Positions 17,453 to 25,592 of a stretch of DNA of 49,438 nucleotides are shown piece after piece. The notes under the pieces were generated by a model, which saw only the letters and a list, made by a program, of their open reading frames with translations, did not search any database and was not told the DNA's origin. The DNA lies in NCBI RefSeq assembly GCF_003148625.1, contig NZ_QGGO01000005.1:106043-155480 (forward strand), given 5' to 3'. The position numbers were made by a program, and so were the translations under genes. Source of the stretch: Arcicella aurantiaca. GTDB taxonomy: Bacteria > Bacteroidota > Bacteroidia > Cytophagales > Spirosomataceae. Numbering within the stretch: the stretch's first letter is position 1; each line of letters starts with the position of its first letter.

Positions 17453-19047
17453 AAAAGCTAATATTATTTATCCTTTCCTGTTTATCTCTAATCAATATTT
17501 CAAATGCTCAAATGGGCATTAATTCCACAGGTACAGCACCAAATTCATCTGCAATGTTGGATGTGAGTAGCACGACAAAAGGTTTATTGCCACCCCGTAT
17601 GACCTCCGCTCAGAAAAACGCCATTGCTAATCCTGCTGATGGTTTATTAGTCTTTGACACCAATACCCAAAGCTATTGGTTTAGGCAATCGGGAACTTGG
17701 ACGGAACTTCCCAAAGCAGGTAGTACGTCCAATTATTGGAGTTTATCGGGAGCAGGTGGGAATGAAATACAAAATACTAATTCAGGCGGTTTTTGGTCGG
17801 CAAATCCTGTGGGATTACAGCAACCCAGTAATGATACTTCCAATCCTCCGACTGCTCCTGTGAGTGGAGCAGGAACTCGTTTGATGTGGATACCATCCAG
17901 AAGTGCGTTCAGAAGTGGAACTGTCACAGGTGACCATGCAACTGATTGGGATGCAGCCAATATTGGTCTTTACTCAGTAGCATTCGGGTTCAATGCGAAT
18001 GCTTCAGGAATTGTAAGTAGTGCTTTAGGAGCCAATACTATCGCTTCTGGACAAATCAGTACTGCTATCGGAGTAAATACCACGGCATTTGGAGATAGAA
18101 GTACAGCGATGGGGAGCAACACCTTTGCAGGGGGATATTCCAGCACCGCAATGGGAGAGGGATCCACTGCTTCGGGATACAACAGTGTGGCAATGGGCTA
18201 TGGTACAGTCGCTTCTGGAATATATAGTTTGGCAATGGGTTCAAATACGACCGCCTCTGGAGAGAGTAGCGTAGCAATGGGTTCTTACACTACTGCTAAT
18301 GGAACGAGTTCAACTTCATTGGGTGTCGGAAACCAAGCCTATTCAAACGGGACATTAGCAATTGGCTATTATAATTATGACCCTTTTTTTGTAAGTCCGT
18401 CAAGTGTAAACCGTTTTCTTCTAACAATCGGGAATGGTGATGCAGTTAACCGTCGTAACTGTTTTGAAGTTCGCCAAACAGGGACAGTCCAAATTAATCA
18501 CTATACTCCTACACAAGATAACCCAGACCGTTTTGGTCTTAGAATCAAACGGGATGTTGCCACAGGTAATCAATTTTGGACAATATCACATCCAAGCAAC
18601 GAAAACCTTGATTTTCATTATGGGGCATCGGGAGCATTCAAGGCGTATGTCCGCCAAACAGATGGAGCATGGGTACAGTCGTCGGATATTCGTTTGAAGG
18701 AACAAATAAAACCCGTAGAATCTGTCCTTGAAAAAGTTACTCAATTGAAAGTTGCAAGATATTTCTACAAAACAGATACACTACACATTAATCAACAAAT
18801 GGGTTTGATTGCTCAGGAAGTTCTACCCCTATTCCCTGAATTTGTAACCCAAAACGGACAATATTATGGTGTGAATTATGGTGGTTTAAGTGTGGTAGCC
18901 CTTAAAGCCATTCAAGAATTGAGAGATGAAAATGAGACTTTGCGGGCTATGTTACTGAATGCCAAGAAGCAAGAATCAGAGCAATTGAAAAGCCTAAAAG
19001 TTGAAATAGAAATGATAAAAGCTTCTTTGAGTAATTCTCCTAAATGA
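17449..19047 (+). CDS. YadA-head adhesin with peptidase S74 chaperone domain
   Basis: 532 residues, secreted (MKKLILFILSCLSLINISNAQ). Residues about 25-85 are the N-terminal module seen in many Bacteroidota surface proteins (ML-DVSSTTKGLLPPRMT, WFRQSGTWTEL). Residues about 168-305 hold roughly nine left-handed-helix repeats of 14 residues, typical of YadA-type heads (SxAMGxxTxASGxxS). Near 412 SSDIRLKEQI starts a peptidase S74 / endosialidase-type intramolecular chaperone domain, which trimerises beta-helical fibres and in known members cleaves itself off at the Ser, using a nearby Lys; both residues are present here. The last 50 residues form a coiled coil (ELRDENETLRAMLL). It therefore looks like a trimeric surface fibre. 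The gene overlaps the upstream lipoprotein gene by 4 bp and is followed 7 bp later by a LytTR gene. Confidence 0.88.
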   Translation: MKKLILFILSCLSLINISNAQMGINSTGTAPNSSAMLDVSSTTKGLLPPRMTSAQKNAIANPADGLLVFDTNTQSYWFRQSGTWTELPKAGSTSNYWSLSGAGGNEIQNTNSGGFWSANPVGLQQPSNDTSNPPTAPVSGAGTRLMWIPSRSAFRSGTVTGDHATDWDAANIGLYSVAFGFNANASGIVSSALGANTIASGQISTAIGVNTTAFGDRSTAMGSNTFAGGYSSTAMGEGSTASGYNSVAMGYGTVASGIYSLAMGSNTTASGESSVAMGSYTTANGTSSTSLGVGNQAYSNGTLAIGYYNYDPFFVSPSSVNRFLLTIGNGDAVNRRNCFEVRQTGTVQINHYTPTQDNPDRFGLRIKRDVATGNQFWTISHPSNENLDFHYGASGAFKAYVRQTDGAWVQSSDIRLKEQIKPVESVLEKVTQLKVARYFYKTDTLHINQQMGLIAQEVLPLFPEFVTQNGQYYGVNYGGLSVVALKAIQELRDENETLRAMLLNAKKQESEQLKSLKVEIEMIKASLSNSPK

Positions 19048-19054
19048 TAAAATC

Positions 19055-19390
19055 ATGGAAAATAAATTATCTCCCATTAAATTTTTAACTGTTAATTACA
19101 GGAAAAAAATTAGAATCCCAATGGAAAACATCATCATGCTTGAAGCATCAGGGAATTATACCATTTTCCATATTCGTAATCAGAAAAAACACTTGTACGC
19201 CAAGTGCATCAATACTTTTGAAGAACCTCTTCGGAGTGAAGGATTTTTACGTGTACATCGGGGTTATATCATTAACCCCGACTATATGGTTGACTATGAC
19301 GAAGGGAGTAGTTTAATCTCGATGAAATATGATTTAAAAGTTGTCGTTTCACGTAGAAAGAAAGTCAATCTTCGTACTGAAGTTTTCTGA
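19055..19390 (+). CDS. Stand-alone LytTR DNA-binding protein
   Basis: 111 residues, almost entirely one LytTR domain: the ENIIMLEASGNYTIFH strand-helix, FLRVHRGYIINPDYM (the family's H-R-x-x-I-N signature) and the final VVSRRKKVNLR. There is no receiver domain, so it cannot be a conventional phospho-regulated partner of a LytS-type kinase. It begins 7 bp after the S74 adhesin gene and is the last gene of that operon, which makes autoregulation of the operon a fair inference. How it is switched is not visible. Confidence 0.92.
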   Translation: MENKLSPIKFLTVNYRKKIRIPMENIIMLEASGNYTIFHIRNQKKHLYAKCINTFEEPLRSEGFLRVHRGYIINPDYMVDYDEGSSLISMKYDLKVVVSRRKKVNLRTEVF

Positions 19391-19397
19391 ATAAGTC

Positions 19398-19470
19398 ATT
19401 AGGGGCTGGGTGTTCCATAATCTTGATTTTCAAGCTAATGGCAATACTAAATACTAATCCCAACTCCTAA
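19398..19470. repeat. Short heptamer array
   Basis: TTAGGGGCTGGGTG on the left faces AATACTA, AATACTA, ATCCCAA, CTCCTAA on the right; the second arm is strictly periodic. It separates the convergent LytTR gene and the alpha/beta hydrolase gene. Confidence 0.5.
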
Positions 19471-19473
19471 TTA

Positions 19474-20274
19474 TCACTCCAAAAACCCAATCACTTCATC
19501 GGCAAAAGCTTGCGTTCCGTAGGTATTGTTGTGATTGCCTTTGACGGTTTTGAAAATCGCATTTTTGAAATAGGTTTGTAATACTTTGGGGTCGCCATTG
19601 TCTAAATCTTCATCTCCGCAAAGTATCATAACAGGATGATTATATTTCCCTAAATCTTGCGGAGAAGTTACGGGCTGATATTTCTGTAAAAAGCCCAAAG
19701 CAATGGTGTCAGCATTGATTGACTTTGCGTATTTTACTGCTCCTGCGGTTTCGGGGTGCAAATGGGCTTTTCCGCTAAAAGCGTCCGCAAACATTAGACG
19801 TCTATCCCAATTCGGATTGGTAAAATGCTGACCAATTCCACCTAAAACTACTTTTGTGATAGCTTTATCTTTAGTCAGTAATTTTGCACCAACGATTGCA
19901 CCTCTTGAGTATCCGACCAAAGAATACTCTTTAATTTTCAAAGATTTCATTAATCCCATTAAATCCTTAACCTCCGCTTCATGCTGATAAAATTTATCTT
20001 CATGCGGTTTGTCTGATTTCCCGTTACCACGCATATCAGGCACAATTACTCGAAAACCTTTCGCAATTAAATTTTTATACAACTGAGTTCTTCGCCAATT
20101 TTGTCCTGTGTTAATGAAGCCGTGTAAGAGTAAAACAGGCTTTCCTTTTCCTGTATCTTCAAAAGCAATCCTTTGATTATCAAACGATTGATAGTATTTA
20201 ATGGTTTGTGCATTTCCTGAGAAAGAATAAATACAACACAGAATTAAAATGGCTATTTTTTGAACGGATTTCAT
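19474..20274 (-). CDS. Alpha/beta hydrolase, exported
   Basis: 266 residues. A signal peptide (MKSVQKIAILILCCIYSFSGNAQ) predicts a periplasmic or secreted enzyme. The oxyanion region is LLHGFINTGQNW, the nucleophile elbow VGYSRGA puts Ser123 in G-x-S-x-G, the acid is probably Asp221 in LCGDEDLD, and the base His248 in GNHNNTYG. PDMRGNGKSDKP is the usual strand-loop of the family. An esterase or peptidase-like activity is likely; the substrate is open. It lies downstream of the GH28 gene on the same strand but a strong terminator separates them. Confidence 0.88.
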   Translation of the reverse strand: MKSVQKIAILILCCIYSFSGNAQTIKYYQSFDNQRIAFEDTGKGKPVLLLHGFINTGQNWRRTQLYKNLIAKGFRVIVPDMRGNGKSDKPHEDKFYQHEAEVKDLMGLMKSLKIKEYSLVGYSRGAIVGAKLLTKDKAITKVVLGGIGQHFTNPNWDRRLMFADAFSGKAHLHPETAGAVKYAKSINADTIALGFLQKYQPVTSPQDLGKYNHPVMILCGDEDLDNGDPKVLQTYFKNAIFKTVKGNHNNTYGTQAFADEVIGFLE

Positions 20275-20360
20275 GAGGTTTATTGGGAATTAGATGAAAA
20301 TGAAGATTGAAGATAAGCTGATTTACCCAAGAATAATGTGAGGTTTTACAGGTTATTCAT

Positions 20361-20398
20361 AAAAAATCCCCACAGAAATCAATCTGCGGGGACTTTTT
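20361..20398 (-). terminator. Terminator of the GH28 gene
   Basis: Read on the minus strand: GTCCCCGCAG, loop ATTGATTT, CTGTGGGGA, then six T. A strong rho-independent hairpin placed after the GH28 stop codon. Confidence 0.85.
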
Positions 20399-20399
20399 G

Positions 20400-20421
20400 A
20401 CAGGTTGGAAACCTGTGCTAC
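20400..20421 (-). repeat. REP-like palindrome, family B (GTAGC head)
   Basis: On the minus strand: GTAGC, ACAGGTT, TCC, AACCTGT. A GTAG head followed by a short palindrome is the classical layout of RAYT-linked REP sequences. It directly abuts the stop codon of the GH28 gene and the downstream terminator. Confidence 0.6.
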
Positions 20422-21750
20422 TTACTCTACCAATGCTTTATTGATGTTTACTTTCTTCAAAATAAATCCATTCACTACGCTTTTGTCGATTTTTCCATTT
20501 TTAGTTTCAATGTTCAGATTATCAAAATTGAAATTTGATAAAACGCTTTGTTTGGAAATCGCAACGTCGAAAAATACGTCACATTTTAGGTCAATATTTT
20601 TCAAATTAATATGGTCGCAATACGAAACTGGGGCATCTTTACGACCTTGCAAATCGAAAAATTGTGTCCAAGGTTTTACGTAAATCATACTTTTTGCTTG
20701 TCCTTTTACATTTTCAACGCTGATAAATTCGTATAATTGAGGCGTATCTGGACGCATTTTCAACCATAAAACTCTACTCGCTTCATTGACATAACAATTA
20801 CGCATTACGATATTTTTATTATGAATTGCCTCACTTCCACAAGTCAAAGCCGAGTGACAAAATCCAAATTCGCAGTTTTCGATGATGATATTGGTGTTTT
20901 CTCCGTTGTTTGGCACTTTGTCAGCGTAAGGTCCTTTTCCACCTTTCAAAGCAATGGCATCATCATTTACCGACATATAACAACCTTTTATCAAGACATT
21001 CGTGCAAACGTCTAAGTCGATGGCATCGGTACTTGGGGCTTTCACGGGTTGATAAGGCGAATAAATATGTACATTCAAAATTTTTACGTTTTGACATTGA
21101 TAATAATGACTCGTCCAAAATCCCGAATTATGCAATTTCACATCTTGCACTTGTACGTTTTTACAGCCCCAAACAAACACTAAACGTGGACGAGAAACTT
21201 CTAAATTTGTACAGTTTGGATTTTCTTTACGTCTCACCCAAAAGGCTTCCCAATAATGCAATCCGTTGCCGTCGATTGTTCCTTTTCCCGAAATCGTAAA
21301 ACCATCCACACGGTAGGCATTTACCAAAGCCGTGAAATAATCTAAGCTTTGTCCTTCCATGCGAGAAGGCATTTTTGGATAATCCGCAATATTATCAGAA
21401 CCTTTCAAAATTGCCCCTTCCGACACGTACAAATGCGTTTTGGGTTTAAAAAACAAAGCCCCACTCATGAAAGTACCTTTGGGAATAACGATAACGCCTC
21501 CACCTTGTTTAGCAGCTTCATCAATCGTTTTTTGAATTGCCTCCGTTTGCACGAGCGTACTATCATTTACCGCCCCAAACTGCGTAATGACAAATTGTTT
21601 ACCCAATTTTTTCAACTGAATTTTAGCAGAATCCGAAAACCAAGCAGGTATTTTTGTCCCATCAGGAAACGTATTTTGAGCAGATTTTTGAGCAATCATT
21701 TGCCAAGAAACCATCAGCAAATAACTTAAAATAATAATTACTTTTTTCAT
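20422..21750 (-). CDS. Glycoside hydrolase family 28 (polygalacturonase-like)
   Basis: 442 residues, exported (MKKVIIILSYLLMVSWQMIAQ). The protein begins with an FGAVNDSTLVQTEAIQKTID segment (Pectate_lyase_3-like entry to the fold), then a right-handed parallel beta helix. Catalytic candidates: STDAIDLD with Asp242 and Asp246, the pair Asp263-Asp264 in NDDAIALKGG, the His299 region FCHSALTCGSE in place of GHGSIGS, and Lys331 in LWLKMR in place of RIK. The Asp set of GH28 is kept. Family members hydrolyse homogalacturonan or rhamnogalacturonan; the presence of a full L-rhamnose pathway 10 kb away makes rhamnogalacturonan attractive, but this is inference. Confidence 0.9.
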   Translation of the reverse strand: MKKVIIILSYLLMVSWQMIAQKSAQNTFPDGTKIPAWFSDSAKIQLKKLGKQFVITQFGAVNDSTLVQTEAIQKTIDEAAKQGGGVIVIPKGTFMSGALFFKPKTHLYVSEGAILKGSDNIADYPKMPSRMEGQSLDYFTALVNAYRVDGFTISGKGTIDGNGLHYWEAFWVRRKENPNCTNLEVSRPRLVFVWGCKNVQVQDVKLHNSGFWTSHYYQCQNVKILNVHIYSPYQPVKAPSTDAIDLDVCTNVLIKGCYMSVNDDAIALKGGKGPYADKVPNNGENTNIIIENCEFGFCHSALTCGSEAIHNKNIVMRNCYVNEASRVLWLKMRPDTPQLYEFISVENVKGQAKSMIYVKPWTQFFDLQGRKDAPVSYCDHINLKNIDLKCDVFFDVAISKQSVLSNFNFDNLNIETKNGKIDKSVVNGFILKKVNINKALVE

Positions 21751-21843
21751 TATTGAATTTGGGAATATTTTTAGGAATGAAGAGATTATGCTTAGTAAGC
21801 AGTTTTGAGGGAGAACTTACTTGTTTTGGAGAGGAAATAAGGC

Positions 21844-21882
21844 AAAAAATCCCCTTAGAGTTTTCTAAGAGGATTTTTTAAT
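21844..21882 (-). terminator. Terminator at the left border of the unknown-gene island
   Basis: A near-perfect hairpin (ATCCCCTTAGAG / CTAAGAGGAT) with A and T tracts on the two sides, so it works on both strands. Its plus-strand sequence equals the minus-strand sequence of the hairpin at 26196-26231 with three mismatches in about 36 positions. Confidence 0.85.
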
Positions 21883-21890
21883 TTAGAAAC

Positions 21891-21955
21891 CTATAAATTT
21901 TGTTTTTCCATTTTTTCACTACAAAGTCAGCAACTTGAGCAGTTAATCATATGTA
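21891..21955 (-). pseudogene. Remnant of a GMC oxidoreductase 3' end
   Basis: Read on the minus strand in one frame this stretch gives SYI-stop-LTAQVADFVVKKWKNKI. It aligns without gaps with the C-terminus of the intact GMC oxidoreductase at 26249 (TYMALTARAADFAVKELKKQ): about half of the residues are identical, and at DNA level about two thirds of the bases match. The remnant starts about 9 bp after the stop codon of the 782-residue gene, carries an in-frame TGA, and is followed by a hairpin terminator just as the intact gene is. It is best read as the leftover end of a second, diverged GMC gene. Confidence 0.75.
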
Positions 21956-21964
21956 AGAGATAAA

Positions 21965-24313
21965 CTATCTCATGGCATTAGGTTTAACATATTTCTCTAT
22001 GTATTTTCTTATACTGTCTTCTCTACTATAACGTAATGAATCTCGTTTATATGACTTATCGTAGGATGTATGTATTTTCTTCAGCGTATCAGAATAGGCT
22101 TCAACCACTTCTCCCTTATAACCTAAAATAACCTCTTGGTGTTTTTCTTTGTCTTTAGTTTGTTGGGAATCCGCAATACTTCTATAATATCCTGACAGTA
22201 ACCCACATCCTAAAATTAAAGAAAGGAGAATCACATCAGAGAAACTATATTTATAATCTGTAAAAAAGCTTGTAAGTTGTTCAATTAGATTCTTTTTTTC
22301 TTTTCGAGTTTTCCCAGACCGTAGCATATCTAAATTAACAAGAATAGAATCTCTAATTAGCCATTTAAAAAATGCATTAAATAATAGCATACAAGCTGCA
22401 AAAGCAAACATTACCGCTAAACTCGCAGATAACGATTTATTCTCAAATGCTTTAACATTTGTCAAAACGAAGGTAGAAATCGTTATGAACATAGCAATTA
22501 TTTGAACTGCTTTAAATTCATTTTCTTTTACTTTTTTCTCAAATTCTTCTTTTTTTCTATCTACACTATTTTCAGTTATAATTCTATGGATTTCAAATTG
22601 AGCTCTATTTTTGGTTGAACGCATTGTTACCATTCTATATTGACTTTCCGCATACCATTTTTCCTGTATTTTATCGAAATTATCTGGCAATACAAATGAA
22701 GAATCAATAAAAAGGTTTCTTTTAACACCCTCAGATTCATTTTCAATAGTACAACTTAGTAGTTCAAGATAAATAGGATTCCAATGTTTACTTTTGCACC
22801 ATTTTAGATTTTTGTTAAATAGCCTAATAGCATCTTCATATAAACCGCTGATAAGAACAATTTTTGTTTCTATTTTTTTTATGGTTGCGGTTTCATTCTT
22901 TTCTTCCAGATTTTCTTTGTCAATTCCAAGACAAAAAATGTCTTCTCTTACACTTGCTGTAAAATTTCTAAAAAAATTGAGTAGTGTTTGGTAAGGGTGA
23001 TAGTCGTAAATACCAGTATCGTCCTGTTTATCCTTAATTTTATTAAAAATATCCCTGATGAAATTAATATCATCAAGATTATCTTTACTCGCATCTGCCA
23101 AACAATTTTTAAACTTATCTACGGTTTCTTTTTTTAATAAAACTTTGATGTACGTATTGAATAATAAATTATAAGCAGAACTGTAAGTAAAGGACTGAAA
23201 ATTATCTTCTATATTACTATTATTCCGAAAAGAATTTATTCGTTTTTTGATAGTATCTAATACTAATTCAATTTCTGCAAGGGCTTCATTGTGTGGCAAC
23301 GACTCATCTTTTAATCTTTTCCGTAAATGACGACTCCATTTCCATACATCTTCACACGATGATAAAACAAATTCTTTATCACTTTGAAAATATATTCTAT
23401 TTCCGTTTGCACCAAAAACTGTGTTTCGTTCAATGGGGCTTTTTTGATATGGTCTTTTTTTATAAACATAAAAATCAATACACTTTTCGTATAATTCAGT
23501 ATATATGTTTGAAACATTATCATCTGATGAACTCTTATCTATCTTTTTGAGTTCATCCATTTCTGTAAGATTTAAATCATCTTCTTCACTGATTCTTAAT
23601 CGTAATTCTACCTTCTTTTTTAGAAATATTATTTTGTCTAAGAGAATAGTTTTGAAGTGTTGATGTTTGAGATCCAAACTACTGCTTTCGTTAGCTCCTT
23701 CGTCTAAATATTTACTTATTCTTGTTAATTTATCAATTTGAAAGGCATTACATGCTAAATTTTCGTCCTCTTCCACAATTGCCATATTGAAATATAGCAA
23801 TACGGTAAGGGCATTTAATTTTTTAATGTCAAGATTGTTGGCTGTTGCTTTACTTTCTTTAAACTCAGGTAAGCCTCTATTGATAAACTCTGGTAATGTA
23901 AAAGAAAATAGCCCATTATCTAAATCTTTTTTAACTTCTTTTCCAAGAATCCCACTTCTTAAATATTCTTTCCTTTTTTCAATAAATTCATCCTGTATTT
24001 TTTCTACAACCGCTATTAATGAAACATAATTAATTATTTTAATTGCATCGTTATCACTATCAATTGCCTTCGCTTCATTGGATTGTTCAATCTCCACTGG
24101 AGCAGTTTTTATCATTTCAGCCTGATTAATAGTTTTTATTTTATCAATGTTTAAAGAATCATTTTTAAAATAATAATCACCGCTCAAAATCAAATCATTT
24201 AGATAAACCAATATTTCTATAAATAAAGGGTGATAATCGTCTGATGAAGCCTCTAATTGTGAAATTTTATTATTGAGAGTCTTTATGGGATTATTAGTTA
24301 CTACAATTGACAT
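21965..24313 (-). CDS. Large membrane protein of unknown function
   Basis: 782 residues; I do not recognise the family. Residues 1 to about 595 are a soluble, charged, mostly helical region with many Asp/Glu/Lys/Asn and no catalytic motif I can name. A helix rich in Lys/Glu (RKKEEFEKKVKENEF) leads into three membrane segments at about 601-624 (IIAMFITISTFVLTNV), 629-654 (SLAVMFAFAACMLLFNAFFKWLI) and 690-709 (VILLSLILGCGLLSGYY). The tail of 70 residues is again charged. A large soluble sensor-like part with a C-terminal membrane module is seen in some phage-defence effectors, but nothing here proves that. The upstream 233-residue gene has its own terminator, so this gene needs its own promoter. 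It is AT-rich compared with neighbours and is followed at once by a GMC gene remnant. Confidence 0.7.
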   Translation of the reverse strand: MSIVVTNNPIKTLNNKISQLEASSDDYHPLFIEILVYLNDLILSGDYYFKNDSLNIDKIKTINQAEMIKTAPVEIEQSNEAKAIDSDNDAIKIINYVSLIAVVEKIQDEFIEKRKEYLRSGILGKEVKKDLDNGLFSFTLPEFINRGLPEFKESKATANNLDIKKLNALTVLLYFNMAIVEEDENLACNAFQIDKLTRISKYLDEGANESSSLDLKHQHFKTILLDKIIFLKKKVELRLRISEEDDLNLTEMDELKKIDKSSSDDNVSNIYTELYEKCIDFYVYKKRPYQKSPIERNTVFGANGNRIYFQSDKEFVLSSCEDVWKWSRHLRKRLKDESLPHNEALAEIELVLDTIKKRINSFRNNSNIEDNFQSFTYSSAYNLLFNTYIKVLLKKETVDKFKNCLADASKDNLDDINFIRDIFNKIKDKQDDTGIYDYHPYQTLLNFFRNFTASVREDIFCLGIDKENLEEKNETATIKKIETKIVLISGLYEDAIRLFNKNLKWCKSKHWNPIYLELLSCTIENESEGVKRNLFIDSSFVLPDNFDKIQEKWYAESQYRMVTMRSTKNRAQFEIHRIITENSVDRKKEEFEKKVKENEFKAVQIIAMFITISTFVLTNVKAFENKSLSASLAVMFAFAACMLLFNAFFKWLIRDSILVNLDMLRSGKTRKEKKNLIEQLTSFFTDYKYSFSDVILLSLILGCGLLSGYYRSIADSQQTKDKEKHQEVILGYKGEVVEAYSDTLKKIHTSYDKSYKRDSLRYSREDSIRKYIEKYVKPNAMR

Positions 24314-24337
24314 AGCTAAAAATGATTATAGTAGATA

Positions 24338-24364
24338 CAAAAAAAGCTCCCTGATAAGGAGCTA
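24338..24364 (-). terminator. Terminator of the 233-residue-ORF gene
   Basis: On the minus strand: AGCTCC, TTATCAG, GGAGCT followed by seven T. It lies between the two unknown genes of the island and separates their transcripts. Confidence 0.85.
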
Positions 24365-24395
24365 ATATTCAAATTTAGTAAAAAATCGTAATCTG

Positions 24396-25073
24396 TCAAA
24401 GCGAAGTTAGTTCTTTGTTAGAAATCTTATTCTTATGTTCATTATATTTTTTCTTAAAATCATTTAGACCATAATTAAAAAATCGTCTTCCGTCTGCTAT
24501 ATCCAGAGATTTTCTCGCAGATTTTAGGGCATCAATGAGCGAAGAATATTTATTATCCGAAGTTGTATCATCTTTTTCAATATAAACATCTTCAAACTTC
24601 AAGTCAGTCTTTAAATCGATAGGTTCAGATTCAATCAGCGATTCTATATTCGCTATACTTGAAGACTTTACATAAAATTGTCCATCTCGTGCAATGAAAT
24701 ACTTGCTTATATTATCTCTTATATTATCTCTTACAGCAGAATGAAAAACACGAAGCATAATGTTTTCAGAATATAACCCAAAAGGAAATTCTTTAATTGG
24801 ACTTAGTGTTTTGAATAAATTTTTTGAGTGTCCATTAGCAGTCGAGAAATATAATGGATAAAAAAGAATCCCAATTGGATTAAATTTTGGCACTAAATAC
24901 TCACCCTCAGCTCCCATGGAAGAGGATAAAGAAAGATTATTTTTCTCTAAAAACCAATCAATCGTTAAGTATAACAAATAATCATTCGTTGCATCTTTAA
25001 TTAAATCAATTGATTCTGATGACAACGTTAATAATATTCCTTTTCTATCGTAATATGTTTGATTATTATTCAT
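24396..25073 (-). CDS. Unknown cytosolic protein of the island
   Basis: 225 residues from the ATG at 25073 (an upstream TTG would add 8). No signal peptide or membrane helix. It starts MNNNQTYYDRKGILLTLSSE, has a mixed helix/strand middle with a GAEGEYLVPKFNPIGILFYP segment, and a charged tail (RKSLDIADGRRFFNYGLNDFKKKYNEHKNK). I recognise no family. A -7 box (TAATTTTG, 25095-25102 minus strand) lies 22 bp upstream and a terminator follows, so it is a complete one-gene unit. It is flanked by two other unrecognised genes; joint function is possible but unproven. Confidence 0.7.
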   Translation of the reverse strand: MNNNQTYYDRKGILLTLSSESIDLIKDATNDYLLYLTIDWFLEKNNLSLSSSMGAEGEYLVPKFNPIGILFYPLYFSTANGHSKNLFKTLSPIKEFPFGLYSENIMLRVFHSAVRDNIRDNISKYFIARDGQFYVKSSSIANIESLIESEPIDLKTDLKFEDVYIEKDDTTSDNKYSSLIDALKSARKSLDIADGRRFFNYGLNDFKKKYNEHKNKISNKELTSL

Positions 25074-25094
25074 CGTTATTTTAAAATGGGAGTG

Positions 25095-25102
25095 CAAAAT
25101 TA
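25095..25102 (-). promoter_or_regulatory. -7 box of the 225-residue unknown gene
   Basis: On the minus strand TAATTTTG matches TAnnTTTG and lies 22 bp upstream of the ATG at 25073. It supports the ATG over the upstream TTG, since the TTG of the longer frame is inside the box. No clear -33 box. Confidence 0.5.
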
Positions 25103-25132
25103 ACTAAAATTTGATTAAAATCAGAACTTTAG

Positions 25133-25348
25133 GCTAATTTTTACACGAGTGGACATAAAATATTTTTCCATAGAGGAGCTCATAGATAAATACATAGCTA
25201 TCAATGAATTACGCTAAATTACTTAACCATTAAATAGATAATTTAAACAAATTCTATGGACAATGATTGTGTAGCAAAAACTGTGCTACTTACAGAAGGT
25301 TTTACGGGGAAGGTGGATGTTGAAAAGAGATTAAAAATAAGTGAGTAA
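25133..25348 (+). pseudogene. Short in-frame stretches, possible decayed gene or microprotein
   Basis: The 500-bp gap between two island genes has protein-like fragments on the plus strand. One reads TRVDIKYFSIEELIDKYIAI and ends NELR-stop near 25216. The second is a complete ATG-to-TAA frame at 25256-25348 of 30 codons, beginning MDNDCVAKTVLLTEGFTGKV and ending KRLKISE. Both have ordinary amino-acid composition, unlike the other frames of this AT-rich gap. They may be pieces of one decayed gene. The remaining gap shows nothing else besides the hairpin at 25494. Confidence 0.3.
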
Positions 25349-25493
25349 GTTTTAGTTTTAGAGTTATAAATGACTTTGGTGAACTCAACGGAGGATTCCA
25401 CCTCAGTTGTTCATTTGCTTCGTAAGAGAATGTATTAGAATACATAGTTCATGATTAAAGGATTAGGAAATAATTATGATTAGAAACATTATG

Positions 25494-25520
25494 AAAAACA
25501 CTATCAAATTTAGTGTTTTT
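25494..25520 (-). terminator. Terminator of the 175-residue gene
   Basis: AAAAACACTA and TAGTGTTTTT form a perfect 10-bp stem around TCAAATT. Placed 70 bp after the stop of the minus-strand gene at 25593, with T tract on the minus strand. Confidence 0.7.
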
Positions 25521-25592
25521 AAATTAAAAATCAAATAAAATTGCACTTTTTGAATATAAATTTGTACATAAAATAGTACATAATACTCAATT

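Noticed and set aside
19055-19390. LytTR protein as partner of the LytS-like kinase at 41708
   Set aside because: It has no receiver domain and lies 22 kb away inside another operon; pairing cannot be supported.
25264-25286. GTAGC...GCTAC as another REP copy
   Set aside because: The shared TGTGCTACTTAC stretch is short, the palindrome is poor, and the site lies inside a plausible short reading frame; left as uncertain.
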